A stretch of DNA of 64,000 bases, from assembly GCF_900104355.1 (NCBI RefSeq), contig NZ_FNIY01000011.1, forward strand, positions 1 to 64,000, read 5' to 3'. Positions within the stretch are counted from its first letter, which is position 1, and every line of letters begins with the position of its first letter. The translations under genes were made by a program, and so were the position numbers. Origin of the DNA: Phyllobacterium sp. OV277. Lineage in GTDB: Bacteria; Pseudomonadota; Alphaproteobacteria; Rhizobiales; Rhizobiaceae. Positions 1-9,137 of this stretch are shown in pieces. The notes beneath the pieces were generated by a model that worked only from the letters and a program-made list of their open reading frames with translations, made no database searches and was not told the DNA's origin.

Positions 1-1206
1 CAGGTTCTGATCCAGCGTGCCAAGAAGCGTCTGGAAAACCTTGAATTCTTCCAGACCGTCAACATCTCGACTGCTCCAGGCTCGCAGCCTGATCAAGTCG
101 TGCTTATTGTGGACGTCGTTGAAAAATCATCCGGCGATTTCTCGATTGGTGGCGGCTACACCACAAGTGGGGATGAGTCAGGTCCTTCAGTAGAAGGTTC
201 AATCACCGAGAAGAATTTTCTTGGACGCGGCCAATATCTCCGCTTGTCGGCGGGAACAACCCTGTTCAACGATCAGAATTATCAATCCTATGGTCTGTCT
301 TTCACGGAGCCTTACTTTCTCGGCGAACGCATCTCCGCAGGCTTTGACCTTTACAAACGCCAATCAGGGGTAACCGACAAATACCAGACAGATACCACAG
401 GCGGGTCGATCCGTTTCGGACTCCCCATCGGTAATGATCTGACGGCGGGAGTGGCCTATAATCTGTCGCAGCAAACCATAACGATCGACGACGCTGCATT
501 GACCGCAGCTGGCATTCCCGATCCGACGCAGGTCTCGCAAGCCTATATCGATGCTGCTGCGCAAGGCGCATGGGTAAAATCATCTGTGAGCTGGTCCCTC
601 ATCTACAACACCATCGATGACGTCAAGAATCCGCATGACGGGATTTACGCAAAGTTCGAGCAGGAAGCCGCCGGTCTTGGCGGCGATGCCAGCTTCCTCA
701 AGACCACGTTCAAAAGCAGCGTCTACAAGACGCTGTCTGAGGAGCAGGATATCGTCGGGCTGGTGCGTGTTGGCGGTGGCTATATCAAGGAATTGGGAAG
801 TAACGGCCTGAGTGTCTTTGATACGTTCCAGAATAACACCGATATGATCCGCGGCTTCAGTTCAGCTGGTATCGGTCCGCGCGACACCCGCGTTACGGAC
901 AGTGATGGCAGTTTCATCGGGGGTACAACCTATCTCAATGCGACGGCCGAGACCCAGTTTCCGATACCGCTGATACCCGATAGTGTTGGAATTAGAGGCG
1001 CTGTATTCAGCGATGTCGCCACGCTGTTCGGCAATGACAGTTCCTATGCCGCCAACACGGACATGCAGTGGCGCGCTTCAGTGGGCGCAAGCATTATGTG
1101 GGCATCACCATTCGGGCCGATACGCTTTGATTATGCAGTACCCGTGCTGAAGGTCGACGGCGATCAGGTGCAGAACTTCAACTTCAATATGTCGAGCAAG
1201 TTCTAG
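1..1206 (+). CDS. BamA-like outer membrane beta-barrel protein, 5'-truncated by window edge
   Basis: The reading frame is open from base 1, so the start lies outside the window; about 401 residues are visible. The first ~30 residues read as the end of a POTRA domain (RAKKRLENLEFFQTV, typical of alphaproteobacterial BamA). The rest is an Omp85 barrel with many Gly/aromatic strands, a GRGQYLRLSAG strand, a GFSSAGIGPRD segment like the conserved lid-loop region, and a terminal Phe, the usual outer-membrane C-signature. BamA folds and inserts outer membrane proteins. The usual downstream neighbour lpxD is absent: the next gene is convergent. This may therefore be an accessory BamA/TamA-like paralogue rather than the housekeeping copy. 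Family assignment is secure, paralogue status is inference. Confidence 0.85.
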   Translation, partial: QVLIQRAKKRLENLEFFQTVNISTAPGSQPDQVVLIVDVVEKSSGDFSIGGGYTTSGDESGPSVEGSITEKNFLGRGQYLRLSAGTTLFNDQNYQSYGLSFTEPYFLGERISAGFDLYKRQSGVTDKYQTDTTGGSIRFGLPIGNDLTAGVAYNLSQQTITIDDAALTAAGIPDPTQVSQAYIDAAAQGAWVKSSVSWSLIYNTIDDVKNPHDGIYAKFEQEAAGLGGDASFLKTTFKSSVYKTLSEEQDIVGLVRVGGGYIKELGSNGLSVFDTFQNNTDMIRGFSSAGIGPRDTRVTDSDGSFIGGTTYLNATAETQFPIPLIPDSVGIRGAVFSDVATLFGNDSSYAANTDMQWRASVGASIMWASPFGPIRFDYAVPVLKVDGDQVQNFNFNMSSKF

Positions 1207-1225
1207 TCATCCAAGAACAGCGAAA

Positions 1226-2398
1226 TCAGAAGTCGATGGATGCGTAGAAGATCGCAAAAACACCGTCCAGCACGATAACGATGAAAATCGATTTCACCAC
1301 AGATGCAGTCACGCGCAGGCCCAGCGATTCAGCGCTGCCGCCAACCTTCATCCCTTCAACCGCTGCAATCGTCCCGATGATCATGGCCATAAAAGGGGCC
1401 TTGATCAGACCGGCCAGAAAATACTGGACGCTGATGGCATCACGCAGATTGGCTATGTAGATACCCGGTGACACGTCCGAATAAAGCCATAGGGCAACAG
1501 CACCGCCTGCAAGGCCGGCGAAATCTGCAATAATCGTCAGAAGTGGCAAGGAGATGCTCAACGCGACCAGACGGGGAAACACCAGCACGCTGATGGGATT
1601 GAGGCCGATGACGTGAAGAGCATCAACTTCCTCACGCATCTTCATGGACCCAAGCTCCGCTGTAATTGCACTCCCCGAGCGACCGGCGATCATAATTGCG
1701 GTGAGAAGAACACCCGTTTCACGCAGCACCAGCACGCCAACAAGGTTGACCGCATAGGCTTCGGCTCCATAGGTGCTGAGCATGTAAGCGCCCTGCTGCG
1801 CAACGATCGCGCCCATAATGAACGAGATAAGGACCACGACCGGAATTGCACCAACACCCAGCCGGTCGATCTGATGAAAGAATGCGGGATACCTGATCGG
1901 GCCGCCCTTGCCTGCCCGCACTTGGGAGCCTGTCACCACGGCACCCAACACATGCATTGATTTGATAAAATCGTCCCCGAAATTGACAACTGTTCTGCCA
2001 ATTGTATCGAGAAGCTGAATACCGATATTCATCTTGTGCGGGGCCGCATAGGCATCTGCAGGCGCGGATGCGGTTTTGCCGACTGCATCAAACAAAGTTT
2101 CCCAGTGCTTCTTCAAGCCCCGGATTTCCACCTGTTTACCCGCACCCTCAAGGGACACACGCAACCGGTCCACCAGCCAGGCACCCGCTGTATCCAGGGC
2201 GTCCACATCCGACAGATCAATGACGGCACTTGAGAACTCTTTCCGGTGCTCGATCTTGTGCATCTGCGCGTTGACGCGCCCGACGTAGCGGGTGATCCAG
2301 GAACCTGCCAGCACAACTGTTGCCTGGTCATTCTCGGCACTGAAACTAACGTTGAGGGGCTGCCCAGAAACGCCGGATTCGTGTGTCGCATCAACCAT
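1226..2398 (-). CDS. MlaE-type ABC transporter permease with N-terminal STAS domain
   Basis: 390 residues. Residues ~12-110 form a STAS-like domain (segment VIDLSDVDALDTAGAWLVDRL), and ~140-390 an MlaE/YrbE permease with several hydrophobic segments and the conserved stretch around RSGSAITAELGSMKMREEVDAL. MlaE proteins form the membrane part of phospholipid (or sterol) transporters that work with MlaF ATPase and MlaD MCE protein. STAS-MlaE fusions are a known arrangement in proteobacteria. No mlaF or mlaD follows; downstream lies the convergent BamA-like gene with a 19-nt gap, so partners must be encoded elsewhere or just upstream genes are unrelated. Start chosen at the first Met; the Shine-Dalgarno is weak. 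Confidence 0.88.
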   Translation of the reverse strand: MVDATHESGVSGQPLNVSFSAENDQATVVLAGSWITRYVGRVNAQMHKIEHRKEFSSAVIDLSDVDALDTAGAWLVDRLRVSLEGAGKQVEIRGLKKHWETLFDAVGKTASAPADAYAAPHKMNIGIQLLDTIGRTVVNFGDDFIKSMHVLGAVVTGSQVRAGKGGPIRYPAFFHQIDRLGVGAIPVVVLISFIMGAIVAQQGAYMLSTYGAEAYAVNLVGVLVLRETGVLLTAIMIAGRSGSAITAELGSMKMREEVDALHVIGLNPISVLVFPRLVALSISLPLLTIIADFAGLAGGAVALWLYSDVSPGIYIANLRDAISVQYFLAGLIKAPFMAMIIGTIAAVEGMKVGGSAESLGLRVTASVVKSIFIVIVLDGVFAIFYASIDF

Positions 2399-2594
2399 GG
2401 CCGAAATACTTTCGATTTTTGAATTTGCTGTTCGAACAAGCAGGCTGCTTTATCCCCCGCCTGTGCGGTTCTGGCAAGCACAACCCAAAACAAATTGCCT
2501 CTGGCCCTCAATGGCTTGCCAAACATTTGCGCGACCGATGCATTCCAGCACCTGTTATTGAATCTCCCCTTCGAAACAGGGTCAAGCAATAAGA

Positions 2595-2631
2595 GAAAGC
2601 CGGTTGTCACACATGGTAACGACCGGCTTTC
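2595..2631 (-). terminator. Intrinsic terminator of the 5381-2661 ABC operon
   Basis: Inverted repeat GAAAGCCGGT (2595-2604) / ACCGGCTTTC (2622-2631). The inner bases also pair with one mismatch and one wobble, giving a stem of about 15 bp. Read on the minus strand it lies 30 nt after the SBP stop codon and is followed by a T-rich stretch. Confidence 0.75.
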
Positions 2632-2660
2632 GATTTTCTGTCGGTAATAGCGCTGCGTAA

Positions 2661-3683
2661 CTAGCTACCGCTACGGGAATGAAGCTGCGGAATGAACAGA
2701 TCCGTCCAGCTTGCGGGTTTGACCTTGATCGTACCGGCAAGGTTCATGAACTCGGCAAACTGCATCACGCCATTTGGTGTTGTGGAGAATTTGGAGTCCT
2801 TGTCGTTCAACATTTCAAGAACTTCTTCGACGGAAACCTTTACCTTTGAACTCTTGGCAAAGATTTCTGCCGCAGCCTGCTTGTTACCGGCGATGAAAGC
2901 ATTGGCCTCATCCAGCGCGGCCAGAAATGCCTCCGTGGTTTTCGGATTGGCATCGACAAATTTCTTGGGCGCGAAGGTAACATCAAGCGTGATATTGCCG
3001 ATAACATCGACGGAATTGACCACACGATGCATTTTCGGGTCTTTCAACTCCAGATAGGAGAAGGGAGGCGAAGTGAAGTGCGATGTGATCTCGGTCTGGC
3101 CACTCGTCACCGCTGCCAAGGCTTCCGGATGCGGCAGGCTGACCGTCAACGGGTCGAGCTTTGCATAATTCTCACGCCCAAATTCGTGGGCTGCCATCAT
3201 CTGCAGAACAACAGCCGAAAGCGACGTCTTGATCCCCGGCAAGGCAATCTTGTCCTTGGGCGTCAGATCCTTCAGCGTTTTGACTTCAGGATTATTCGAA
3301 TTGAGCCAGAGCGATGTGGCGCTTAGCCCGCTGATGCCAACAACTTCAACATTGGGAATACCCTTGGCTTTTGCCCACAGGGTAACAAAACCGGGCGCTC
3401 CAGTTCCTGCGAAATCGAGCGAACCCGCCATCATGGCGTCATTGATCACATTTCCGCCGTCCAGCATCAGCCATGTGACTTTAACGTCGCCGAGGCCTGC
3501 CTTGGCTGCCTGCTTTTCCATCAGCTTCTGATTTTCCATAACGATCAGCGGCAGGTAGAGAATGCCGTAGCCTTTGGAAATCCTTACCTCGTTGACCTCA
3601 GCCTGGACGGGTGCAACTGCGCCTGCCAATCCAAGTCCGACGCCCAGCGCAGCGGCACATAGTTGTTTCAAGATGTTCATCAT
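2661..3683 (-). CDS. NMT1/TauA-type ABC transporter substrate-binding protein
   Basis: 340 residues from the ATG-ATG at 3683/3680, chosen because GGGAGGAAT sits directly upstream; a longer open frame to 3773 would add a non-signal-like leader. Residues 1-29 form a Sec signal peptide (basic start, hydrophobic core, cleavage near VQA-EV). The mature part has the NMT1-like fold: RISKGYGILYLPLIV at the start and a DFAGTGAPGF motif near residue 90, as in nitrate, taurine and sulfonate binding proteins. It would deliver a small organic ligand to the permease and ATPase encoded upstream in the same operon. The ligand cannot be read from sequence. It is the last gene of the operon, followed by a terminator. 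Confidence 0.88.
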   Translation of the reverse strand: MMNILKQLCAAALGVGLGLAGAVAPVQAEVNEVRISKGYGILYLPLIVMENQKLMEKQAAKAGLGDVKVTWLMLDGGNVINDAMMAGSLDFAGTGAPGFVTLWAKAKGIPNVEVVGISGLSATSLWLNSNNPEVKTLKDLTPKDKIALPGIKTSLSAVVLQMMAAHEFGRENYAKLDPLTVSLPHPEALAAVTSGQTEITSHFTSPPFSYLELKDPKMHRVVNSVDVIGNITLDVTFAPKKFVDANPKTTEAFLAALDEANAFIAGNKQAAAEIFAKSSKVKVSVEEVLEMLNDKDSKFSTTPNGVMQFAEFMNLAGTIKVKPASWTDLFIPQLHSRSGS

Positions 3684-3723
3684 ATTCCTCCCTTTATAGA
3701 TACCGGCTCCCGGCGGTTTAGAG

Positions 3724-4593
3724 TCAAGCCTGCATTCCCCAGCGGCGAATGGTCTTCTTTTCAATCGTGGCAAAGATCAGGTTTTCAACGGCAAGGCCAA
3801 TCAGGATAACGGTGAACAGGCCCGCAAAGACGTTGGCGGTTTCAAGCTGGTTGCGGTTTTCAAAAATGAACCAGCCAAGACCACCCGAACCCGAGGACAC
3901 CCCGAATACGAGTTCGGCTGCAATCAACGTGCGCCATGCGAAAGCCCACCCCACCTTCAGACCTGTCAGGATCGACGGGAACGCGGCGGGTATCAGGATG
4001 TAGCGGACGAGCTTGAGGCCGCGCAGGCCATAATTGAGACCCACCATCCGCATCGTGTTGGATACGGATTTGAAACCGGCATGGGTATTCAAAGCAATCG
4101 CCCAGAGCACCGAGTGCACCAGAACAAAGATCACGCTTCCCTGTCCGAGGCCAAACCAGATCAGCGCCAATGGCAGCAATGCAATCGCCGGAAGAGGATT
4201 GAACATGGACGTCAAGGTTTCGAGCAGATCAGCGCCAATGCGCGACCCAATCGCCAGCGTGGTCAAAAGTGAAGCAAGCACAATGCCGATGCCATACCCG
4301 ATGAGCAGGGTTTTCAGGGATGCCAGCGTTCTGGCCGGAATGGTTCCGTCGGCGATATTGGAGACAAAGGCAGAGAACGTTTGGGTAAAACTCGGAAACA
4401 GCAAGGGGTTACCCAGCCAGCGCCCGTACATCTCCCAGACAACAGCCAGAACGAGCAGGATAAACGCCTTTCGCACAGCACCGATACGGTAGATGCGTTC
4501 AAAGCCGGAAAGCGTCTTTTCGACCTGCAGAAAATCCTTCTTGCTGTCGCCACGCAGAATTTCCGGTCGTGTGTAGAGAACTTCGGTCATCAT
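3724..4593 (-). CDS. ABC transporter permease, SsuC/TauC type
   Basis: 289 residues with six predicted membrane segments and a BPD_transp_1 core. The coupling motif lies around ADLLETLTSMFNPLPAIALLPLALIWFG and the later MRMVGLNYGLRGLKLVRYILIPAAFPSILTGLKVGWAFAW, the EAA-type loop that contacts the ATPase, typical of the nitrate/sulfonate/taurine class. It lies between the ATPase (11-nt gap) and the substrate-binding gene (40-nt gap) in one minus-strand operon. The ~50-residue cytoplasmic N-terminus before the first helix is usual for this class. Confidence 0.9.
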   Translation of the reverse strand: MMTEVLYTRPEILRGDSKKDFLQVEKTLSGFERIYRIGAVRKAFILLVLAVVWEMYGRWLGNPLLFPSFTQTFSAFVSNIADGTIPARTLASLKTLLIGYGIGIVLASLLTTLAIGSRIGADLLETLTSMFNPLPAIALLPLALIWFGLGQGSVIFVLVHSVLWAIALNTHAGFKSVSNTMRMVGLNYGLRGLKLVRYILIPAAFPSILTGLKVGWAFAWRTLIAAELVFGVSSGSGGLGWFIFENRNQLETANVFAGLFTVILIGLAVENLIFATIEKKTIRRWGMQA

Positions 4594-4604
4594 TTTATCC
4601 GATC

Positions 4605-5381
4605 TCAGCTGGCAAACAGCATGTCGTTGATGCGGGTTTCGAGAGCTGCCTGCGTACCGGTTCCAAGTTCGCTGGGAGGTATGCTGTTCAGCTCAGCCTT
4701 GACCTGTCCCGGATGGGGCGAAAGCAGCAAAATGCGTGTACCAATGCGGATTGCCTCTTCGATGGAGTGTGTGACGAACAGAACCGTAAAATGCGTGTCA
4801 TCCCAAAGCTGCAGCAGTTCATCCTGCATCTTGCGGCGCGTCAGCGCGTCAAGCGCAGCAAACGGTTCGTCCATGAGCAGTACATCCGGCTCCATAGCCA
4901 TGCCGCGCGCGATGGCGACGCGCTGCTTCATCCCGCCTGATAACATGTGAGGATAGCTGTCGATGAATTTTGTGAGCCCGACCTTGTCGATATAACTGCG
5001 TGCACGCTCGCGGGCTTCTGCCGGTTTTGCGCGACCGCTTGAAGTGAGTGCGAAGACAACGTTCTCGCCAACCGTTTTCCAGGGCAGAAGTTGGTCGAAT
5101 TCCTGAAACACCATCATGCGATCAGGGCCGGGTTCCGTGACTTCCTTGCCCTTGAGCTTGATCTGGCCTTCGGTCGGCGTGAGATAGCCGCCAATTGCCT
5201 TGAGCAAGGTGGACTTGCCGCAACCTGACGGTCCAAGCAGGACAAAGCGATCGGATTGAAAAACCTGAAAATCGACACGGTGCGTGGCCGTAACCAGCGT
5301 GTCTTCGGTCTTATATTGCAATGTGACGCCCTCAACGCTCAGCAATGCGCCGCGAGCATCAATCGACTGATGCAAAGTCAT
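4605..5381 (-). CDS. ABC transporter ATPase, SsuB/TauB type
   Basis: 258 residues from the ATG at 5381, which follows GGGAGGAAG; the open frame to 5600 would run into the divergent regulator gene and is rejected. Walker A GPSGCGKST (residues 50-58), Q-loop VFQEFDQLLPW, signature LSGGMKQR, Walker B LLMDEP and H-loop FVTHSIEEA are all present, so it should be active. The QLLPW variant after the Q-loop is characteristic of nitrate/sulfonate/taurine ATPases. First gene of a three-gene operon (ATPase, permease, binding protein), divergent from a two-component system that probably regulates it. Confidence 0.92.
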   Translation of the reverse strand: MTLHQSIDARGALLSVEGVTLQYKTEDTLVTATHRVDFQVFQSDRFVLLGPSGCGKSTLLKAIGGYLTPTEGQIKLKGKEVTEPGPDRMMVFQEFDQLLPWKTVGENVVFALTSSGRAKPAEARERARSYIDKVGLTKFIDSYPHMLSGGMKQRVAIARGMAMEPDVLLMDEPFAALDALTRRKMQDELLQLWDDTHFTVLFVTHSIEEAIRIGTRILLLSPHPGQVKAELNSIPPSELGTGTQAALETRINDMLFAS

Positions 5382-5411
5382 ACTTCCTCCCAGTGCGTCT
5401 TCTCTTTTGCG

Positions 5412-5427
5412 CAACGCTGTAACGTTG
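5412..5427. promoter_or_regulatory. Interrupted dyad in the ABC/two-component divergent promoter region
   Basis: CAACG-N6-CGTTG lies in the 115-bp region between the divergent start codons at 5381 and 5497. It has the right size and place for an OmpR-family response-regulator site or a shared operator. The arms are only 5 bp, so chance is possible. Confidence 0.35.
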
Positions 5428-5496
5428 ACAAAACTCCCAAGCCGACTGTACTTGCGGTAACTGACACATACCTGACTCAAGTTTCGGGGGCACGAT

Positions 5497-6162
5497 TTGC
5501 GCATTCTTGTCGTGGAAGACATGCCCGACATCGCCAAGGCAATTGCCCAGCGTTTTGAAAAAATCGGGCATGCGGTTGATTGCGAAACCAATGGCCGCAC
5601 CGCCAGTGAAGTGCTGCTGGTGCAGGACTATGACCTTATCATCCTCGACATGATGCTTCCCGGAGCAGACGGCTTTGAAATTCTCAAAGGACTGCGTGCT
5701 CGCAAAGACAAAACGCCGGTTCTGGTGTTGACTGCGCGCTCTGCTGTCGATGACCGCGTGGATGTTCTTGATCTCGGAGCCGATGATTATCTGACCAAGC
5801 CGTTCGATTTTCGCGAGTTGGAAGCGCGGGCCCGCGCGCTTCTGCGCCGAAGCGCGGGGATGTCTGACAATGCGCTGCGATTTGGTGATCTTGTCATCGA
5901 TCAGGCCGGACGCACGGCAAGCATTGCCGGTACGGCTCTTGACCTCACCCGCCGCGAGCTGATCGTGCTGGAGATTCTGGCGGCACGGCCAAAGCGCTTC
6001 ATCTCTAAGGAGGAGTTGGTGGAACAGCTTTTCAACTTTGATCAGGAGCCAAGCGCCAATGCGGTTGAGCAATATGTAACGCGCCTGCGGCGTAAACTGG
6101 CGGATACAACAATCGAAATTCGCACCACGCGAGGATTGGGCTACCAGCTTGCAATCAAGTGA
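5497..6162 (+). CDS. OmpR/TctD-family response regulator
   Basis: 221 residues starting at TTG, preceded by a GGGGG stretch at good spacing. Residues 1-115 are a receiver domain with acidic pocket E7/D8, phospho-acceptor D51 (LIILDMMLPG), T79-region LTAR and K101-region TKPF. Residues ~125-220 are a winged-helix Trans_reg_C domain (RRELIVLEILA, VTRLRRKL, IRTTRGLGYQL). It overlaps the kinase gene by 14 nt, so the two are translationally coupled. Divergence from the NMT1-type ABC operon suggests that this pair controls uptake, in the way TctDE controls tricarboxylate uptake. The target is inference. Confidence 0.92.
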   Translation: MRILVVEDMPDIAKAIAQRFEKIGHAVDCETNGRTASEVLLVQDYDLIILDMMLPGADGFEILKGLRARKDKTPVLVLTARSAVDDRVDVLDLGADDYLTKPFDFRELEARARALLRRSAGMSDNALRFGDLVIDQAGRTASIAGTALDLTRRELIVLEILAARPKRFISKEELVEQLFNFDQEPSANAVEQYVTRLRRKLADTTIEIRTTRGLGYQLAIK

Positions 6163-7513
6163 TATCCGTTATTCGCTCCACGTCCGGATCATTGTGTTCA
6201 TCGCGCTCATTCTGGGTGTGGGCGCGATCGTCCTCGCTTTTGCCGCCTGGCAATATGCAGGAATCGCGGCGCGCGATGCCTATGACAAGCTATTGATCGG
6301 CGGCACAATACAGGTTGCTGAAAACGTCTATGTTCAGGGCGGGGTTGTAACGCTCGACCCTCCTGCGGCTGCTTTCGCCACACTTTCCGCCTATGATCTT
6401 GTCTTCTATCGCGTCACCGATCCGCGTGGGGTGGTTGTGGCCGGTTATGGCGATCTCGCCCCGAAAATTCCGTCAGAGGAAATCCGTAAGGGCGTGGTTC
6501 TCACCGATGATACCTATCAGGGGCAACCGGTTCGCATTGCGGCCATTGGCAAACAGATCGATACGCCCTCGGGGAGCGGTTGGGTGGAAATCGTATTGGC
6601 ACAGACATTGCGGGCACGGCAGTCACTTGCATGGGATCTGACCGGCAAGGCTGTTGGAATGATTGCCATCATGAGCCTGCTTGCCTTGATAGCCGGAGCC
6701 ATTTCCGTTCGCATCGCATTGAAACCACTCACGCGTATCGAACGGGAAATTGCAGCACGCAAACCTGATGATCTGCGCGCGATCCGCGTTACACCTCCCC
6801 ATGAAATCCGCGCATTGGTTGGTGTTCTTGACGACTTCATGCGCCGTCTCGCAGACCGTATTGCCTTGATGCAACGTTTCATTGCCGATGCAGCCCATCA
6901 GATGCGCACGCCTTTGGCAGAGCTTAACGCGCAAGTCGAAATCCTCTCGAATGATGCAGACCCCAAACTGCAGAACCAGATTGGCAGGCTTGGCGCCAAA
7001 GTAACCGAACTCGGCAATCTCACCAGCCAGCTTCTGGACCACGCCATGGTCATCCACCGCGCCGGTACTGTTGCATTTACTTCGATTGAGTTGAATGGCT
7101 TGGCCAAAACCACTTTGGCGCAGTCGGTGCCGCTTTCTCTCGAACGCGAGGTCACGATTGCGTTCACGCCCAGCCCGGCAGAACTTCATATTCAAGGCGA
7201 TGTGATCAGTATCCGGGAGGCGCTGACAAATCTCATCCAGAATGCCTTGATTCATGGAGCATTGACCCGATTGTCGGTGGAACTCAACCACGATGCCAGT
7301 AAGGCTTGGATCAATGTTTGCGATGATGGACCAGGTATTGCACCATCAGAACAAGAGCGGGTGCTGGAACCATTCGAAACAGGGCTTGGCCATACATCCG
7401 GTTCCGGTCTGGGCCTTGCAATTGCTGTCGAAGTAGCAAAAGCACATGGTGGAGAACTTACTTTCAGCAATGCACCGGGTGCATTTTGTGTTCGGTTGAC
7501 CTTTCCACTTTGA
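6149..7513 (+). CDS. TctE-like sensor histidine kinase
   Basis: 454 residues; the frame opens at a TTG inside the end of the regulator gene. TM1 at ~13-35, a periplasmic 2CSK_N-like sensor region ~36-165 and TM2 ~167-190, then a HAMP-like linker. HisKA has the H-box FIADAAHQMRTPL with H250. The HATPase_c domain shows N-box EALTNLIQNALIHG, G1 CDDGPGI and G2 GSGLGLAI. The layout matches TctE-type kinases, which sense extracellular carboxylates. It should phosphorylate the regulator at 5497-6162. An alternative start a few codons downstream is possible because the Shine-Dalgarno is weak. Confidence 0.9.
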   Translation: MQSSDIRYSLHVRIIVFIALILGVGAIVLAFAAWQYAGIAARDAYDKLLIGGTIQVAENVYVQGGVVTLDPPAAAFATLSAYDLVFYRVTDPRGVVVAGYGDLAPKIPSEEIRKGVVLTDDTYQGQPVRIAAIGKQIDTPSGSGWVEIVLAQTLRARQSLAWDLTGKAVGMIAIMSLLALIAGAISVRIALKPLTRIEREIAARKPDDLRAIRVTPPHEIRALVGVLDDFMRRLADRIALMQRFIADAAHQMRTPLAELNAQVEILSNDADPKLQNQIGRLGAKVTELGNLTSQLLDHAMVIHRAGTVAFTSIELNGLAKTTLAQSVPLSLEREVTIAFTPSPAELHIQGDVISIREALTNLIQNALIHGALTRLSVELNHDASKAWINVCDDGPGIAPSEQERVLEPFETGLGHTSGSGLGLAIAVEVAKAHGGELTFSNAPGAFCVRLTFPL

Positions 7514-7622
7514 TTGAGTGAACGGGCGTAGCCATCGTCGTGATGTTTCGCATTATTTCTCGCAAGAGACCGGATTGATCTGCTATTGCCAGTTTCACAA
7601 TATCTCTTTTACGGGGAACGGC

Positions 7623-9137
7623 ATGTCGCGATTTTCGCCACTCGCCGCAATACTGATTGCGGTTGTGATATTTGCGCTGGATACGCTGACGAGCTTTGAT
7701 ATGGCCATCGCCGTGCTCTACGTCACGGTCGTGCTCCTTTCCCTCTCATTTGCCACGAGAAAGGGACTTCTGTTTATCGGCGCTGTTTGTATAGGCCTGA
7801 CACTGCTCAGCTTTGCCGTTTCCCACGGCGAAAATCCCACGTCGGATTCTACCGCCCGGTGTTTTGTAAGCCTTGCCGCCATCGGCATCACCACGTTGCT
7901 GGCATACAGGGTCAAAACGGCTATCGCTGTCCTTGGCGAGAGTGAACAAAGATACCGGACCATCTTTCTCGCAACGGGCGTTGCTATCCTTGAAATGGAT
8001 TTTACCGCCGTTAAAGCTGCAATTGAACGGCTCAAAGCCGATGGCTTCCCTGATATGCGGACAGCCGCAGAGGTCAATCCCGACTTTGCACGCACTGCAA
8101 TCGGGATGATGAGGCTGACCAACGTCAACAACACCACCCTGACCACTTTCAAGGCAAAGGACCTTGATGCTTTCAGGACCGCTTTGCCAAAACTTATCGG
8201 CAAGGAAATGGAGGGATCAATCTGGGCATTGCTCGAGGCAATATGGGACTCCAACACATCATTCGAATCCGAAACGATGATGAACGATCTCGATGGCAAC
8301 CGTATCTCTATCCTTTACAATGTTGCCATGCCGCATGACCGTCCATCGCTTGACATGGTGCTAGTGAGTATCGTGGACGTAACAGCGCGGCATGAGGCTG
8401 AAAATGAATTGCACCAGGCCCATGCGGAACTGGCTCACGTCACCCGTGTTGCCACGCTGGGGGAACTCACGGTGTCTATCGCCCATGAAGTCAACCAGCC
8501 GCTCGCGGCTATTGTTACCAATGGGGGAGCAGGTTTGCGCTGGCTCAAACGAAGTGAGCCTGACCTTGACGAGGTCGAAACATCAATGCAGCGCATGATC
8601 GCCGACGCGGGCAGGGCCAGCGAAGTTATCAAACGTTTGCGAGCGCTGTCGAGTAAAGCGACCTCGCAGACAATCCCTGTTAATCTCAACGAGGTCATCA
8701 GGGAAACCGTAGTGCTGGTTCAACGGGAATTGAGCAACCAGCGGATAGATCTGCAACTGGAACTCGTAGCTGACTCCCCATCGATTTCCGGCGATCCCAT
8801 ACAACTCCAGCAGGTCATCATCAATCTTATCCTCAATGCCGTTCAGGCGATGTCTGATCCGGCAATCAGGACCCGTAAACTTCTGGTGCAAACCGCCGTT
8901 GCCGGTGGCGTGGTTGTGACGAAAGTTCGCGACACCGGACCGGGTTTTGCCGCTGAGAAAGCTGCAAGCCTGTTCGATGCCTTTTATACGACCAAGTCAA
9001 ACGGCATGGGCATGGGACTATCGATTTGCCGGTCGATTGTCGTTGCGCATGGCGGGCGGATCAATGCAAGCTCTGAACCTGGCAAAGGTGCCATCTTTGA
9101 GTTCACCATTCCGTTGCAAGAGGAAGCTGTGTCATGA
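7623..9137 (+). CDS. Membrane PAS-linked histidine kinase, FixL/NodV class
   Basis: 504 residues from the ATG at 7623 (GGGGA upstream); an in-frame extension to 7518 adds a non-hydrophobic leader and is not preferred. Three or four membrane segments lie within residues 1-98, followed by a PAS-like region ~105-255. HisKA has VATLGELTVSIAHEVNQPLAAI with H288, the motif of the HPK4 family (FixL, DctB, NodV, StyS). HATPase_c follows with NLILNAVQAM, VRDTGPGF and GMGMGLSICRSIVVAHGG. The stop codon overlaps the start of the FixJ-like gene (ATGA), giving a coupled two-component operon. The stimulus is unknown; the short membrane sensor has no large periplasmic domain. Confidence 0.9.
   Translation: MSRFSPLAAILIAVVIFALDTLTSFDMAIAVLYVTVVLLSLSFATRKGLLFIGAVCIGLTLLSFAVSHGENPTSDSTARCFVSLAAIGITTLLAYRVKTAIAVLGESEQRYRTIFLATGVAILEMDFTAVKAAIERLKADGFPDMRTAAEVNPDFARTAIGMMRLTNVNNTTLTTFKAKDLDAFRTALPKLIGKEMEGSIWALLEAIWDSNTSFESETMMNDLDGNRISILYNVAMPHDRPSLDMVLVSIVDVTARHEAENELHQAHAELAHVTRVATLGELTVSIAHEVNQPLAAIVTNGGAGLRWLKRSEPDLDEVETSMQRMIADAGRASEVIKRLRALSSKATSQTIPVNLNEVIRETVVLVQRELSNQRIDLQLELVADSPSISGDPIQLQQVIINLILNAVQAMSDPAIRTRKLLVQTAVAGGVVVTKVRDTGPGFAAEKAASLFDAFYTTKSNGMGMGLSICRSIVVAHGGRINASSEPGKGAIFEFTIPLQEEAVS

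Noticed and set aside
5382-5600. N-terminal extension of the SsuB/TauB-type ATPase
   Set aside because: It overlaps the divergent regulator gene, has no ABC features, and a perfect Shine-Dalgarno sits before the ATG at 5381.
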